From the NCBI GenBank assembly GCA_947034895.1, contig OX344764.1, forward strand, positions 72,025,348-72,089,347: DNA of 64,000 bases, written 5' to 3'. This DNA is from Rhytidiadelphus loreus (taxonomy: Eukaryota; Streptophyta; Bryopsida; Hypnales; Hylocomiaceae). A model generated the notes under the pieces. That model was not told where the DNA came from. It worked only from the letters and a program-made list of their open reading frames with translations, and did not search any database. Shown one piece after another: positions 22,901 through 31,095 of this stretch (the stretch's first letter is position 1; the number at the start of each line of letters is the position of its first letter). Both the position numbers and the translations under genes were made by a program.

Positions 22901-25191
22901 CTTCCTTGACCACTCTCTATTTGAAAGGATGTTCAAGCTTGGTGGCCTTGCCAATGGAAGTTTGGAACTTGTCTTCCTTGACCACTCTCTATTTCAAAGG
23001 ATGTTCAAGCTTGGTGGCCTTGCTAAAGGAAGTAGGGAACTTGTCTTCCTTGACCACTCTAAATTTGAATGATTGTTCAAGCTTGGTGGCCTTGCCAATG
23101 GAAATTTGGAACTTGTCTTCCTTGACCACTCTCTATTTGAAAGGATGTTCAAGCTTGGTGGCCTTGCCAATGGAAATTTGGAACTTGTCTTCCTTGACCA
23201 CTCTCTATTTGAAAGGATGTTCAAGCTTGGTGGCCTTGCCAATGGAAGTTTGGAACTTGTCTTCCTTGACCACTCTCTATTTCAAAGGATGTTCAAGCTT
23301 GGTGGCCTTGCCAATGGAAGTTTGGAACTTGTCTTCCTTGACCACTCTCTATTTGGAAGGATGTTCAAGCTTGGTGGCCTTGCCAAAGGAAGTAGGGAAC
23401 TTGTCTTCCTTGACCACTCTAAATTTGGAAGGATGTTCAAGCTTGGTGGCCTTGCTAGAGGAAGTAGGGAACTTGTCTTCCTTGACCACTCTAGATTTGA
23501 ATGATTGTTCAAGCTTGGTGGCCTTGCCAATGGAAGTTTGGAACTTGTCTTCCTTGACCACTCTCTATTTGAAAGGATGTTCAAGCTTGGTGGCCTTGCC
23601 AATGGAAGTTTGGAACTTGTCTTCCTTGACCACTCTCTATTTGGAAGGATGTTCAAGCTTGGTGGCCTTGCCAAAGGAAGTAGGGAACTTGTCTTCCTTG
23701 ACCACTCTAAATTTGGAAGGATGTTCAAGCTTGGTGGCCTTGCCAATGGAGGTAGGGAACTTGTCTTCCTTGACCACTCTAAATTTGGAAGGATGTTCAA
23801 GCTTGGTGGCCTTGCTAATGGAAGTAGGGAACTTGTCTTCCTTGACCACTCTAGATTTGAATGATTGTTCAAGCTTGGTGGCCTTGCCAATGGAAGTAGG
23901 GAACTTGTCTTCCTTGACCACTCTAAATTTGAAAGGATGTTCAAGCTTGGTGGCCTTGCCAGAGGAACTAGGGAACTTGTCTTCCTTGACCACTATAAAT
24001 TTGCGTTTGTGTTCAAGCTTGGTGGCCTTGCCAGAGGAAGTAGGGAACTTGTCTTCCTTGACCACTCTAGATTTGGAAGGATGTTCAAGCTTGGTGGCCT
24101 TGCTAAAGGAAGTAGGGAACTTGTCTTCCTTGACCACCCTAGATTTGAATGATTGGTCAAGCTTGGTGGCCTTGCCAAAAGAAGTAGGGAACTTGTCTTC
24201 CTTGACCACTCTAAATTTGAAAGGATGTTCAAGCTTGGTGGCCTTGCCAGAGGAACTAGGGAACTTGTCTTCCTTGACCACTCTAAATTTGCGTTTGTGT
24301 TCAAGCTTGGTGGCCTTGCCAGAGGAAGTAGGGAACTTGTCTTCCTTGACCACTCTAAATCTGGAAGGATGTTCAAGCTTGGTGGCCTTGCCAAAGGAAG
24401 TAGGGAACTCGTCTTCTTTGACCACTCTAGATTTGAATGATTGTTCAAGCTTGGTGGCCTTGCCAAAGGAAGTTTGGAACTTGTCTTCCTTGACCACTCT
24501 AGATTTGAAAGGATGTTCAAGCTTGGTGGCCTTGCCAAAGGAAGTAGGGAACTTGTCTTCCTTGACCTCTCTAGATTTGAATGATTGTTCAAGCTTGGTG
24601 GCCTTGCCAAAGGAACTAGGGAACTTGTCTTCCTTGACCACTCTAAATTTGGAAGGATGTTCAAGCTTGGTGGCCTTGCCAATGGAAGTAGGGAACTTGT
24701 CTTCCTTGACCACACTAAATTTGGAAGGATGTTCAAGCTTGGTGGCCTTGCCAAAGGAAGTAGGGAACTTGTCTTCCTTGACCACTCTAGATTTGAATGA
24801 TTGTTCAAGCTTGGTGGCCTTGCCAAAAGAAGTAGGGAACTTGTCTTCCTTGACCACTCTAAATTTGGAAGGATGTTCAAGCTTGGTGGCCTTGCCAAAG
24901 GAAGTAGGGAACTCGTCTTCCTTGACCACTCTAGATTTGAATGATTGTTCAAGCTTGGTGGCCTTGCCAAAGGAAGTAGGGAACTCGTCTTCCTTGACCA
25001 CTCTAGATTTGAATGATTGTTCAAGCTTGGTGGCCTTGCCAAAGGAAGTAGGGAACTTGTCTTCCTTGACCACTCTAGATTTGAAAGGATGTTCAAGCTT
25101 GGTGGCCTTGCCAAAGGAAGTAGGGAACTGGTCTTCCTTGACCTCTCTAGATTTGAATGATTGGTCAAGCTTGGTGGCCTTGTCAAAGTAA
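13966..25191 (+). CDS. LRR open segment 2, about 156 repeats
   Basis: LRRs continue in the new frame directly after the deletion. An ATG upstream in this frame (13786) exists only because the shifted frame of the preceding units happens to be open, so I do not treat it as the start. Turn types include LDLNDC, LNLEGC, LYLKGC, LYFKGC, LNLRLC and LDLNDW, and the ends include PEEVGN, PMEVWN and the unusual PKEEGN. One RLC unit has lost its Cys (RLY, near 19185). The segment stops at TAA 25189-25191, where a unit reads SSLVALSK then stop: CCA to TCA (Pro to Ser) and GAA to TAA. LRRs resume immediately in the same frame. No other domain is seen. Confidence 0.72.
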   Translation, partial: NLSSLTTLNLEGCSSLVALPKEVGNSSSLTTLDLNDCSSLVALPKEVGNLSSLTTLDLRLCSSLVALPEEVGNLSSLTTLNLEGCSSLVALPMEVGNLSSLTTLNLEGCSSLVALPKEVGNSSSLTTLDLNDCSSLVALPKEVGNLSSLTTLDLEGCSSLVALLKEVGNLSSLTTLDLNDCSSLVALPKEEGNLSSLTTLDLNDCSSLVALPMEVGNLSSLTTLDLNDCSSLVALPMEVGNLSSLTTLDLEGCSSLVALLKEVGNLSSLTTLDLNDCSSLVALPKEEGNLSSLTTLDLNDCSSLVALPMEVGNLSSLTTLDLNDCSSLVALPKEVGNLSSLTTFYLNDCSSLVALPMEVGNLSSLTTLNLEGCSSLVALPEEVGNLSSLTTLDLNDCSSLVALPMEVWNLSSLTTLYLKGCSSLVALPMEVWNLSSLTTLYLEGCSSLVALPKEVGNLSSLTTLNLEGCSSLVALPMEVGNLSSLTTLNLEGCSSLVALLMEVGNLSSLTTLDLNDCSSLVALPMEVGNLSSLSTLNLKGCSSLVALPVELGNLSSLTTLNLNDCSSLVALPMEVGNLSSLTTLNLEGCSSLVALPMEVGNLSSLTTLDLNDCSSLVALPKEVGNLSSLTTLNLNGCSSLVALPMEVGNLSSLTTLNLEGCSSLVALPKEVGNSSSLTTLDLNDCSSLVALPKEVGNLSSLTTLDLKGCSSLVALPKEVGNLSSLTTLDLNDCSSLVALPKEVGNLSSLTTLNLNGCSSLVALPMEVGNLSSLTTLNLEGCSSLVALPKEVGNSSSLTTLDLNDCSSLVALPMEVWNLSSLTTLYLKGCSSLVALPMEVWNLSSLTTLYLKGCSSLVALLKEVGNLSSLTTLNLEGCSSLVALPMEVGNLSSLTTLNLKGCSSLVALPVELGNLSSLTTLNLNDCSSLVALPMEVGNLSSLTTLNLRLCSSLVALPEEVGNLSSLTTLDLEGCSSFVALLKEVGNLSSLTTLDLNDCSSLVALPKEVGNLSSLTTLNLKGCSSLVALPVELGNLSSLTTLNLNDCSSLVSLPMEVGNLSSLTTLNLEGCSSLVALPKEVGNLSSLTTLDLNDCSSLVALPMEVGNLSSLTTLDLNDCSSLVALPMEVWNLSSLTTLYLKGCSSLVALPMEVWNLSSLTTLYLKGCSSLVALLKDVGNLSSLTTLNLNDCSSLVALPMEIWNLSSLTTLYLKGCSSLVALPMEVWNLSSLTTLYFKGCSSLVALPKEVGNLSSLTTLYLNYCSSVVALPKEVENLSSLTSLDLNDCSSLVALPMEVRNLSSLTTLDLNDCSSLVALPMEVGNLSSLTTLDLEGCSSLVALLKEVGNLSSLTTLDLNDCSSLVALPKEEGNLSSLTTLDLNDCSSLVALPMEVGNLSSLTTLNLEGCSSLVALPKEVGNLSSLTTFYLNDCSSLVALPMEVGNLSSLTTLNLEGCSSLVALPEEVGNLSSLTTLDLNDCSSLVALPMEVWNLSSLTTLYLKGCSSLVALPMEVWNLSSLTTLYLEGCSSLVALPKEVGNLSSLTTLNLEGCSSLVALPMEVGNLSSLTTLNLEGCSSLVALLMEVGNLSSLTTLDLNDCSSLVALPMEVGNLSSLTTLNLKGCSSLVALPEKLGNLSSLTTLNLRLCSSLVALPEEVGNLSSLTTLDLEGCSRFVALLKEVGNLSSLTTLDLNDCSSLVALPKEVGNLSSLTTLNLKGCSSLVALPEELGNLSSLTTLNLRLYSSLVALPEEVGNLSSLTTLDLNDCSSLVALPKELGNLSSLTTLDLEGCSSFVALLKEVGNLSSLTTLNLEGCSSLVALPKEVGNSSSLTTLDLNDCSSLVALPKEVGNLSSLTTLDLKGCSSLVALPKEVGNLSSLTTLDLNDCSSLVALPMEVWNLSSLTTLYLKGCSSLVALPMEVWNLSSLTTLYFKGCSSLVALLKEVGNLSSLTTLNLNDCSSLVALPMEIWNLSSLTTLYLKGCSSLVALPMEVWNLSSLTTLYFKGCSSLVALPMEVWNLSSLTTLYLEGCSSLVALPKEVGNLSSLTTLNLEGCSSLVALPEEVGNLSSLTTLDLNDCSSLVALPMEVWNLSSLTTLYLKGCSSLVALPMEVWNLSSLTTLYLEGCSSLVALPKEVGNLSSWTTLDLNDCSSLVALPMEVGNLSSLTTLDLEGCSSLVALLKEVGNLSSLTTLDLNDCSSLVALPKEEGNLSSLTTLDLNDCSSLVALPMEVGNLSSLTTLNLEGCSSLVALPKEVGNLSSLTTFYLNDCSSLVALPMEVGNLSSLTTLNLEGCSSLVALPEEVGNLSSLTTLDLNDCSSLVALPMEVWNLSSLTTLYLKGCSSLVALPMEVWNLSSLTTLYLEGCSSLVALPKEVGNLSSLTTLNLEGCSSLVALPMEVGNLSSLTTLNLEGCSSLVALLMEVGNLPSLTTLDLNDCSSLVALPMEVGNLSSLTTLNLKGCSSLVALPEELGNLSSLTTLNLRLCSSLVALPEEVGNLSSLTTLDLEGCSSFVALLKEVGNLSSLTTLDLNDWSSLVALPKEVGNLSSLTTLNLKGCSSLVALPEEVGNLSSLTTLNLRLCSSLVALLEEVGNLSSLTTLDLNDCSSLVALPKELGNLSSLTTLDLEGCSSFVALLKEVGNLSSLTTLDLNDWSSLVALPKEVGNLSSLTTLNLKGCSSLVALPEEVGNLSSLTTLNLRLCSSLVALLEEVGNLSSLTTLDLNDCSSLVALPKELGNLSSLTTLDLEGCSSFVALLKEVGNLSSLTTLDLNDWSSLVALPKEVGNLSSLTTLNLKGCSSLVALPEEVGNLSSLTTLNLRLCSSLVALPEEVGNLSSLTTLDLNDCSSLVALPKELGNLSSLTTLDLEGCSSFVALLKEVGNLSSLTTLNSEGCSSLVALPKEVGNSSSLTTLDLNDCSSLVALPKEVGNLSSLTTLDLKGCSSLVALLKEVGNLSSLTTLDLNDCSSLVALPMEVWNLSSLTTLYLKGCSSLVALPMEVWNLSSLTTLYFKGCSSLVALLKEVGNLSSLTTLNLNDCSSLVALPMEIWNLSSLTTLYLKGCSSLVALPMEIWNLSSLTTLYLKGCSSLVALPMEVWNLSSLTTLYFKGCSSLVALPMEVWNLSSLTTLYLEGCSSLVALPKEVGNLSSLTTLNLEGCSSLVALLEEVGNLSSLTTLDLNDCSSLVALPMEVWNLSSLTTLYLKGCSSLVALPMEVWNLSSLTTLYLEGCSSLVALPKEVGNLSSLTTLNLEGCSSLVALPMEVGNLSSLTTLNLEGCSSLVALLMEVGNLSSLTTLDLNDCSSLVALPMEVGNLSSLTTLNLKGCSSLVALPEELGNLSSLTTINLRLCSSLVALPEEVGNLSSLTTLDLEGCSSLVALLKEVGNLSSLTTLDLNDWSSLVALPKEVGNLSSLTTLNLKGCSSLVALPEELGNLSSLTTLNLRLCSSLVALPEEVGNLSSLTTLNLEGCSSLVALPKEVGNSSSLTTLDLNDCSSLVALPKEVWNLSSLTTLDLKGCSSLVALPKEVGNLSSLTSLDLNDCSSLVALPKELGNLSSLTTLNLEGCSSLVALPMEVGNLSSLTTLNLEGCSSLVALPKEVGNLSSLTTLDLNDCSSLVALPKEVGNLSSLTTLNLEGCSSLVALPKEVGNSSSLTTLDLNDCSSLVALPKEVGNSSSLTTLDLNDCSSLVALPKEVGNLSSLTTLDLKGCSSLVALPKEVGNWSSLTSLDLNDWSSLVALSK
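14997..15512 (+). repeat. 0.5-kb block with copies at 18237, 20757 and about 23349
   Basis: The block begins with the CACTTTCTATTTG junction (14991, 18231 and 20751) and contains PEEVGN, two LYLEGC or LYLKGC units, then LNLEGC units. Offsets are 3240, 2520 and 2592 bp (45, 35 and 36 units). In the fourth copy the left junction differs, so the match starts later. Confidence 0.8.
21541..22620 (+). repeat. Tandem triplication of a 360-bp (5-LRR) block
   Basis: Copies are 21541-21900, 21901-22260 and 22261-22620. Each has NDW, EGC, KGC, RLC-type and NDC turns in order. The first two share private changes (GCTAGAGG near 21726/22086 and GGAACCTG near 21886/22246) that the third lacks, so the latest step duplicated a mutated copy. 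Confidence 0.92.
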
Positions 25192-26157
25192 GTAGGGAAC
25201 TCGTCTTCCTTGACCACTCTAGATTTGAAAGGATGTTCAAGCTTGGTGGCCTTGCCAAAGGAAGTAGGGAACTTGTCTTCCTTGACCTCTCTAGATTTGA
25301 ATGATTGTTCAAACTTGGTGGCCTTGCCAAAGGAAGTAGGGAACTCGTCTTCCTTGACCACTCTAGATTTGAATGATTGTTCAAGCTTGGTGGCCTTGCC
25401 AAAGGAACTAGGGAACTTGTCTTCCTTGACCACTCTAAATTTGGAAGGATGTTCAAGCTTGGTGGCCTTGCCAATGGAAGTAGGGAACTTGTCTTCCTTG
25501 ACCACTCTAAATTTGGAAGGATGTTCAAGCTTGGTGGCCTTGCCAAAGGAAGTACGGAACTTGTCTTCCTTGACCTCTCTAGATTTGAATGATTGTTCAA
25601 GCTTGGTGGCCTTGCCAAAGGAAGTAGGGAACTTGTCTTCCTTGACCTCTCTAGATTTGAATGATTGTTCAAGCTTGGTGGCCTTGCCAAAGGAACTAGG
25701 GAACTTGTCTTCCTTGACCACTCTAAATTTGGAAGGATGTTCAAGCTTGGTGGCCTTGCCAATGGAAGTAGGGAACTTGTCTTCCTTGACCACTCTAAAT
25801 TTGGAAGGATGTTCAAACTTGGTGGCCTTGCCAAAGGAAGTAGGGAACTCGTCTTCCTTGACCACTCTAGATTTGAATGATTGTTCAAGCTTGGTGGCCT
25901 TGCCAAAGGAAGTAGGGAACTTGTTTTCCTTGACCACTCTAGATTTGAAAGGATGTTCAAGCTTGGTGGCCTTGCCAAAGGAAGTAGGGAACTTGTCTTC
26001 CTTGACCTCTCTAGATTTGAATGATTGTTCAAGCTTGGTGGCCTTGCCAAAGGAAGTAGGGAACTTGTCTTCCTTGACCTCTCTAGATTTGAATGATTGT
26101 TCAAGCTTGGTGGCCTTGCCAAAGGAACTAGGGAACTTGTCTTCCTTGACCACTCTC
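24071..26157 (+). repeat. 2.1-kb duplication, copy at 26735-28821 (37 units apart)
   Basis: Offset 2664 bp. The block carries the SK-stop (25189-25191, copied at 27853-27855), so the nonsense change is older than this duplication. The copies differ at a few sites, for example GAAGTAGGG versus GAATTAGGG near 24326/26990. Confidence 0.9.
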
Positions 26158-27855
26158 TATTTCAAAGGATGTTCAAGCTTGGTGGCCTTGCCAATGGAAG
26201 TTTGGAACTTGTCTTCCTTGACCACTCTCTATTTGGAAGGATGTTCAAGCTTGGTGGCCTTGCCAAAGGAAGTAGGGAACTTGTCTTCCTTGACCACTCT
26301 AAATTTGGAAGGATGTTCAAGCTTGGTGGCCTTGCTAGAGGAAGTAGGGAACTTGTCTTCCTTGACCACTCTAGATTTGAATGATTGTTCAAGCTTGCTG
26401 GCCTTGCCAATGGAAGTTTGGAACTTGTCTTCCTTGACCACTCTCTATTTCAAAGGATGTTCAAGCTTGGTGGCCTTGCCAATGGAAGTTTGGAACTTGT
26501 CTTCCTTGACCACTCTCTATTTGGAAGGATGTTCAAGCTTGGTGGCCTTGCCAAAGGAAGTAGGGAACTTGTCTTCCTTGACCACTCTAAATTTGGAAGG
26601 ATGTTCAAGCTTGGTGGCCTTGCTAATGGAAGTAGGGAACTTGTCTTCCTTGACCACTCTAGATTTGAATGATTGTTCAAGCTTGGTGGCCTTGCCAATG
26701 GAAGTAGGGAACTTGTCTTCCTTGACCACTCTAAATTTGGAAGGATGTTCAAGCTTGGTGGCCTTGCTAAAGGAAGTAGGGAACTTGTCTTCCTTGACCA
26801 CCCTAGATTTGAATGATTGGTCAAGCTTGGTGGCCTTGCCAAAAGAAGTAGGGAACTTGTCTTCCTTGACCACTCTAAATTTGAAAGGATGTTCAAGCTT
26901 GGTGGCCTTGCCAGAGGAACTAGGGAACTTGTCTTCCTTGACCACTCTAAATTTGCGTTTGTGTTCAAGCTTGGTGGCCTTGCCAGAGGAATTAGGGAAC
27001 TTGTCTTCCTTGACCACTCTAAATCTGGAAGGATGTTCAAGCTTGGTGGCCTTGCCAAAGGAAGTAGGGAACTCGTCTTCTTTGACCACTCTAGATTTGA
27101 ATGATTGTTCAAGCTTGGTGGCCTTGCCAAAGGAAGTTTGGAACTTGTCTTCCTTGACCACTCTAGATTTGAAAGGATGTTCAAGCTTGGTGGCCTTGCC
27201 AAAGGAAGTAGGGAACTTGTCTTCCTTGACCTCTCTAGATTTGAATGATTGTTCAAGCTTGGTGGCCTTGCCAAAGGAACTAGGGAACTTGTCTTCCTTG
27301 ACCACTCTAAATTTGGAAGGATGTTCAAGCTTGGTGGCCTTGCCAATGGAAGTAGGGAACTTGTCTTCCTTGACCACACTAAATTTGGAAGGATGTTCAA
27401 GCTTGGTGGCCTTGCCAAAGGAAGTAGGGAACTTGTCTTCCTTGACCACTCTAGATTTGAATGATTGTTCAAGCTTGGTGGCCTTGCCAATGGAAGTAGG
27501 GAACTTGTCTTCCTTGACCACTCTAAATTTGGAAGGATGTTCAAGCTTGGTGGCCTTGCCAAAGGAAGTAGGGAACTCGTCTTCCTTGACCACTCTAGAT
27601 TTGAATGATTGTTCAAGCTTGGTGGCCTTGCCAAAGGAAGTAGGGAACTCGTCTTCCTTGACCACTCTAGATTTGAATGATTGTTCAAGCTTGGTGGCCT
27701 TGCCAAAGGAAGTAGGGAACTTGTCTTCCTTGACCACTCTAGATTTGAAAGGATGTTCAAGCTTGGTGGCCTTGCCAAAGGAAGTAGGGAACTGGTCTTC
27801 CTTGACCTCTCTAGATTTGAATGATTGGTCAAGCTTGGTGGCCTTGTCAAAGTAA
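25192..27855 (+). CDS. LRR open segment 3, exactly 37 repeats between two copies of one stop
   Basis: This 2664-bp segment lies between two identical SSLVALSK-stop units (TAA at 25189-25191 and 27853-27855). It equals one period of the 37-unit duplication described separately, which explains why the same stop appears at both ends. The units are typical LRRs. Many read LTSLDLNDC (ACC CTC replaced by ACC TCT, giving Ser), and some have SSSLTT from a TTG to TCG change (NLSS to NSSS). There is no Met at the start; the first usable codons are TTG. As a stand-alone protein it is unlikely. It is best read as part of the same broken gene. Confidence 0.6.
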   Translation, partial: VGNSSSLTTLDLKGCSSLVALPKEVGNLSSLTSLDLNDCSNLVALPKEVGNSSSLTTLDLNDCSSLVALPKELGNLSSLTTLNLEGCSSLVALPMEVGNLSSLTTLNLEGCSSLVALPKEVRNLSSLTSLDLNDCSSLVALPKEVGNLSSLTSLDLNDCSSLVALPKELGNLSSLTTLNLEGCSSLVALPMEVGNLSSLTTLNLEGCSNLVALPKEVGNSSSLTTLDLNDCSSLVALPKEVGNLFSLTTLDLKGCSSLVALPKEVGNLSSLTSLDLNDCSSLVALPKEVGNLSSLTSLDLNDCSSLVALPKELGNLSSLTTLYFKGCSSLVALPMEVWNLSSLTTLYLEGCSSLVALPKEVGNLSSLTTLNLEGCSSLVALLEEVGNLSSLTTLDLNDCSSLLALPMEVWNLSSLTTLYFKGCSSLVALPMEVWNLSSLTTLYLEGCSSLVALPKEVGNLSSLTTLNLEGCSSLVALLMEVGNLSSLTTLDLNDCSSLVALPMEVGNLSSLTTLNLEGCSSLVALLKEVGNLSSLTTLDLNDWSSLVALPKEVGNLSSLTTLNLKGCSSLVALPEELGNLSSLTTLNLRLCSSLVALPEELGNLSSLTTLNLEGCSSLVALPKEVGNSSSLTTLDLNDCSSLVALPKEVWNLSSLTTLDLKGCSSLVALPKEVGNLSSLTSLDLNDCSSLVALPKELGNLSSLTTLNLEGCSSLVALPMEVGNLSSLTTLNLEGCSSLVALPKEVGNLSSLTTLDLNDCSSLVALPMEVGNLSSLTTLNLEGCSSLVALPKEVGNSSSLTTLDLNDCSSLVALPKEVGNSSSLTTLDLNDCSSLVALPKEVGNLSSLTTLDLKGCSSLVALPKEVGNWSSLTSLDLNDWSSLVALSK

Positions 27856-30561
27856 GTAGGGAACTCGTCTTCCTTGACCACTCTAGATTTGAAAGGATGT
27901 TCAAGCTTGGTGGCCTTGCCAAAGGAAGTAGGGAACTTGTCTTCCTTGACCTCTCTAGATTTGAATGATTGTTCAAACTTGGTGGCCTTGCCAAAGGAAG
28001 TAGGGAACTCGTCTTCCTTGACCACTCTAGATTTGAATGATTGTTCAAGCTTGGTGGCCTTGCCAAAGGAACTAGGGAACTTGTCTTCCTTGACCACTCT
28101 AAATTTGGAAGGATGTTCAAGCTTGGTGGCCTTGCCAATGGAAGTAGGGAACTTGTCTTCCTTGACCACTCTAAATTTGGAAGGATGTTCAAGCTTGGTG
28201 GCCTTGCCAAAGGAAGTACGGAACTTGTCTTCCTTGACCTCTCTAGATTTGAATGATTGTTCAAGCTTGGTGGCCTTGCCAAAGGAAGTAGGGAACTTGT
28301 CTTCCTTGACCTCTCTAGATTTGAATGATTGTTCAAGCTTGGTGGCCTTGCCAAAGGAACTAGGGAACTTGTCTTCCTTGACCACTCTAAATTTGGAAGG
28401 ATGTTCAAGCTTGGTGGCCTTGCCAATGGAAGTAGGGAACTTGTCTTCCTTGACCACTCTAAATTTGGAAGGATGTTCAAACTTGGTGGCCTTGCCAAAG
28501 GAAGTAGGGAACTCGTCTTCCTTGACCACTCTAGATTTGAATGATTGTTCAAGCTTGGTGGCCTTGCCAAAGGAAGTAGGGAACTTGTTTTCCTTGACCA
28601 CTCTAGATTTGAAAGGATGTTCAAGCTTGGTGGCCTTGCCAAAGGAAGTAGGGAACTTGTCTTCCTTGACCTCTCTAGATTTGAATGATTGTTCAAGCTT
28701 GGTGGCCTTGCCAAAGGAAGTAGGGAACTTGTCTTCCTTGACCTCTCTAGATTTGAATGATTGTTCAAGCTTGGTGGCCTTGCCAAAGGAACTAGGGAAC
28801 TTGTCTTCCTTGACCACTCTAAATTTGGAAGGATGTTCAAGCTTGGTGGCCTTGCCAATGGAAGTAGGGAACTTGTCTTCCTTGACCACTCTAAATTTGG
28901 AAGGATGTTCAAGCTTGGTGGCCTTGCCAAAGGAAGTAGGGAACTTGTCTTCCTTGACCACTCTAGATTTGAATGATTGTTCAAGCTTGGTGGCCTTGCC
29001 AATGGAAGTAGGGAACTTGTCTTCCTTGACCACTCTAAATTTGCAAGGATGTTCAAGCTTGGTGGCCTTGCCAAAGGAAGTAGGGAACTCGTCTTCCTTG
29101 ACCACTCTAGATTTGAATGATTGTTCAAGCTTGGTGGCCTTGCCAAAGGAAGTTTGGAACTTGGCTTCCTTGACCACTCTCTATTTGAAAGGATGTTCAA
29201 GCTTGGTGGCCTTGCCAAAGGAAGTAGGGAACTTGTCTTCCTTGACCTCTCTAGATTTGAATGATTGTTCAAGTTTGGTGGCCTTGCCAAAGGAAGTAGG
29301 GAACTTGTCTTCCTTGACCACTCTAGATTTGAATGATTGTTCAAGCTTGGTGGCCTTGCCAATGGAAGTAGGGAACTTGTCTTCCTTGACCACTCTAAAT
29401 TTGGAAGGATGTTCAAGCTTGGTGGCCTTGCCAAAGGAAGTAGGGAACTTGTCTTCCTTGACCACTCTAGATTTGAATGATTGTTCAAGCTTGGTGGCCT
29501 TGCCAATGGAAGTTTGGAAATTGTCTTCCTTGACCACTCTCTATTTGAAAGGATGTTCAAGCTTGGTGGCCTTGCCAAAGGAAGTAGGGAACTTGTCTTC
29601 CTTGACCACTCTAAATTTGAATGATTGTTCAAGCTTGGTGGCCTTGCCAATGGAAGTAGGGAACTTGTCTTCCTTGACCACTCTAGATTTGAATGATTGT
29701 TCAAGCTTGGTGGCCTTGCCAAAGGAAGTAGGGAACTTGTCTTCCTTGACCACTCTAAATTTGGAAGGATGTTCAAGCTTGGTGGCCTTGCCAAAGGAAG
29801 TAGGGAACTTGTCTTCCTTGACCACTCTAGATTTGAATGATTGTTCAAGCTTGGTGGCCTTGCCAATGGAAGTAGGGAACTTGTCTTCCTTGACCACTCT
29901 AAATTTGGAAGGATGTTCAAGCTTGGTGGCCTTGCCAAAGGAAGTAGGGAACTTGTCTTCCTTGACCACTCTAGATTTGGAAGGATGTTCAAGCTTGGTG
30001 GCCTTCCCAAAGGAAGTAGGGAACTTGTCTTCCTTGACCACTCTAGATTTGAATGATTGTTCAAGCTTGGTGGCCTTGCCTAGGGAAGTTTGGAACTTGT
30101 CTTCCTTGACCACTCTCTATTTGAAAGGATGTTCAAGCTTGGTGGCCTTGCCAAAGGAACTAGGGAACTTGTCTTCCTTGACCACTCTAAATTTGAAAGG
30201 ATGTTCAAGCTTGGTGGCCTTGCCAGAGGAAGTAGGGAACTTGTCTTCCTTGACCACTCTAAATTTGAATGATTGTTCAAGCTTGGTGGCCTTGCCAATG
30301 GAAGTAGGGAACTTGTCTTTCTTGACCACTCTAAATTTGAATGATTGTTCAAGCTTGGTGGCCTTGCCAAAGGAAGTAGGGAACTTGTCTTCCTTGACCA
30401 CTCTAAATTTGGAAGGATGTTCAAGCTTGGTGGCCTTGCCAAAGGAAGTAGGGAACTTGTCTTCCTTGACCACTCTAGATTTGAATGATTGTTCAAGCTT
30501 GGTGGCCTTGCCAAAGGAAGTAGGGAACTTGTCTTCCTTGACCACTCTAAATTTGGAATGA
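27856..30561 (+). CDS. LRR open segment 4, about 37 repeats
   Basis: LRRs run in the same frame after the second SK-stop. The left part copies segment 3 with the 2664-bp offset. The right part introduces MEVWKLS and PREVWN ends and LQGC and LAS variants. It ends at TGA 30559-30561, where the usual LEGC turn (GGA codon) has become LE-stop by a single G to T change. That same stop type recurs at 32359, 32431, 35311 and 55832. No start codon or non-LRR domain is present. Confidence 0.6.
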   Translation, partial: VGNSSSLTTLDLKGCSSLVALPKEVGNLSSLTSLDLNDCSNLVALPKEVGNSSSLTTLDLNDCSSLVALPKELGNLSSLTTLNLEGCSSLVALPMEVGNLSSLTTLNLEGCSSLVALPKEVRNLSSLTSLDLNDCSSLVALPKEVGNLSSLTSLDLNDCSSLVALPKELGNLSSLTTLNLEGCSSLVALPMEVGNLSSLTTLNLEGCSNLVALPKEVGNSSSLTTLDLNDCSSLVALPKEVGNLFSLTTLDLKGCSSLVALPKEVGNLSSLTSLDLNDCSSLVALPKEVGNLSSLTSLDLNDCSSLVALPKELGNLSSLTTLNLEGCSSLVALPMEVGNLSSLTTLNLEGCSSLVALPKEVGNLSSLTTLDLNDCSSLVALPMEVGNLSSLTTLNLQGCSSLVALPKEVGNSSSLTTLDLNDCSSLVALPKEVWNLASLTTLYLKGCSSLVALPKEVGNLSSLTSLDLNDCSSLVALPKEVGNLSSLTTLDLNDCSSLVALPMEVGNLSSLTTLNLEGCSSLVALPKEVGNLSSLTTLDLNDCSSLVALPMEVWKLSSLTTLYLKGCSSLVALPKEVGNLSSLTTLNLNDCSSLVALPMEVGNLSSLTTLDLNDCSSLVALPKEVGNLSSLTTLNLEGCSSLVALPKEVGNLSSLTTLDLNDCSSLVALPMEVGNLSSLTTLNLEGCSSLVALPKEVGNLSSLTTLDLEGCSSLVAFPKEVGNLSSLTTLDLNDCSSLVALPREVWNLSSLTTLYLKGCSSLVALPKELGNLSSLTTLNLKGCSSLVALPEEVGNLSSLTTLNLNDCSSLVALPMEVGNLSFLTTLNLNDCSSLVALPKEVGNLSSLTTLNLEGCSSLVALPKEVGNLSSLTTLDLNDCSSLVALPKEVGNLSSLTTLNLE
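29185..30079 (+). repeat. 0.9-kb duplication, copy at 33721-34615 (63 units apart)
   Basis: Offset 4536 bp. The two blocks share the order of NDC, EGC and KGC units and the rare GCCTTCCC change (30001 and 34540). They part at CCTAGGGAAG versus CCAATGGAAG. Confidence 0.8.
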
Positions 30562-31095
30562 TGTTCAAGCTTGGTGGCCTTGCCAAAGGAAGTAGGGAAC
30601 TTGTCTTCCTTGACCACTCTAGATTTGAATGATTGTTCAAGCTTGGTGGCCCTGCCAATGGAAGTTTGGAAATTGTCTTTCTTGACCACTCTCTATTTGA
30701 AAGGATGTTCAAGCTTGGTGGCCTTGCCAAAGGAAGTAGGGAACTTGTCTTCCTTGACTACTCTAAATTTGGAAGGATGTTCAAGCTTGGTGGCCTTGCC
30801 AAAGGAAGTAGGGAACTCGTCTTCCTTGACCACTCTAGATTTGAATGATTGTTCAAGCTTGGTGGCCTTGCCAAAGGAAGTAGGGAACTCGTCTTCCTTG
30901 ACCACTCTAGATTTGAATGATTGTTCAAGCTTGGTGGCCTTGCCAAAGGAAGTAGGGAACTTGTCTTCCTTGACCACTCTAGATTTGAAAGGATGTTCAA
31001 GCTTGGTGGCCTTGCCAAAGGAAGTAGGGAACTGGTCTTCCTTGACCTCTCTAGATTTGAATGATTGTTCAAGCTTGGTGGCCTTGTCAAAGTAA
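30562..31095 (+). pseudogene. LRR fragment, about 7 repeats, ending in the SK-stop unit
   Basis: A short LRR stretch lies between TGA (30559-30561) and TAA (31093-31095). The right stop is the third copy of the SSLVALSK nonsense unit. Here the preceding turn is NDC, whereas the first two copies have NDW, so the copies fall into two lineages. The first unit has MEVWKLSFLTT, a variant (TGGAAATTGTCTTTC) that spreads through zone C. It is too short and too closely bounded by stops to be a gene by itself. Confidence 0.6.
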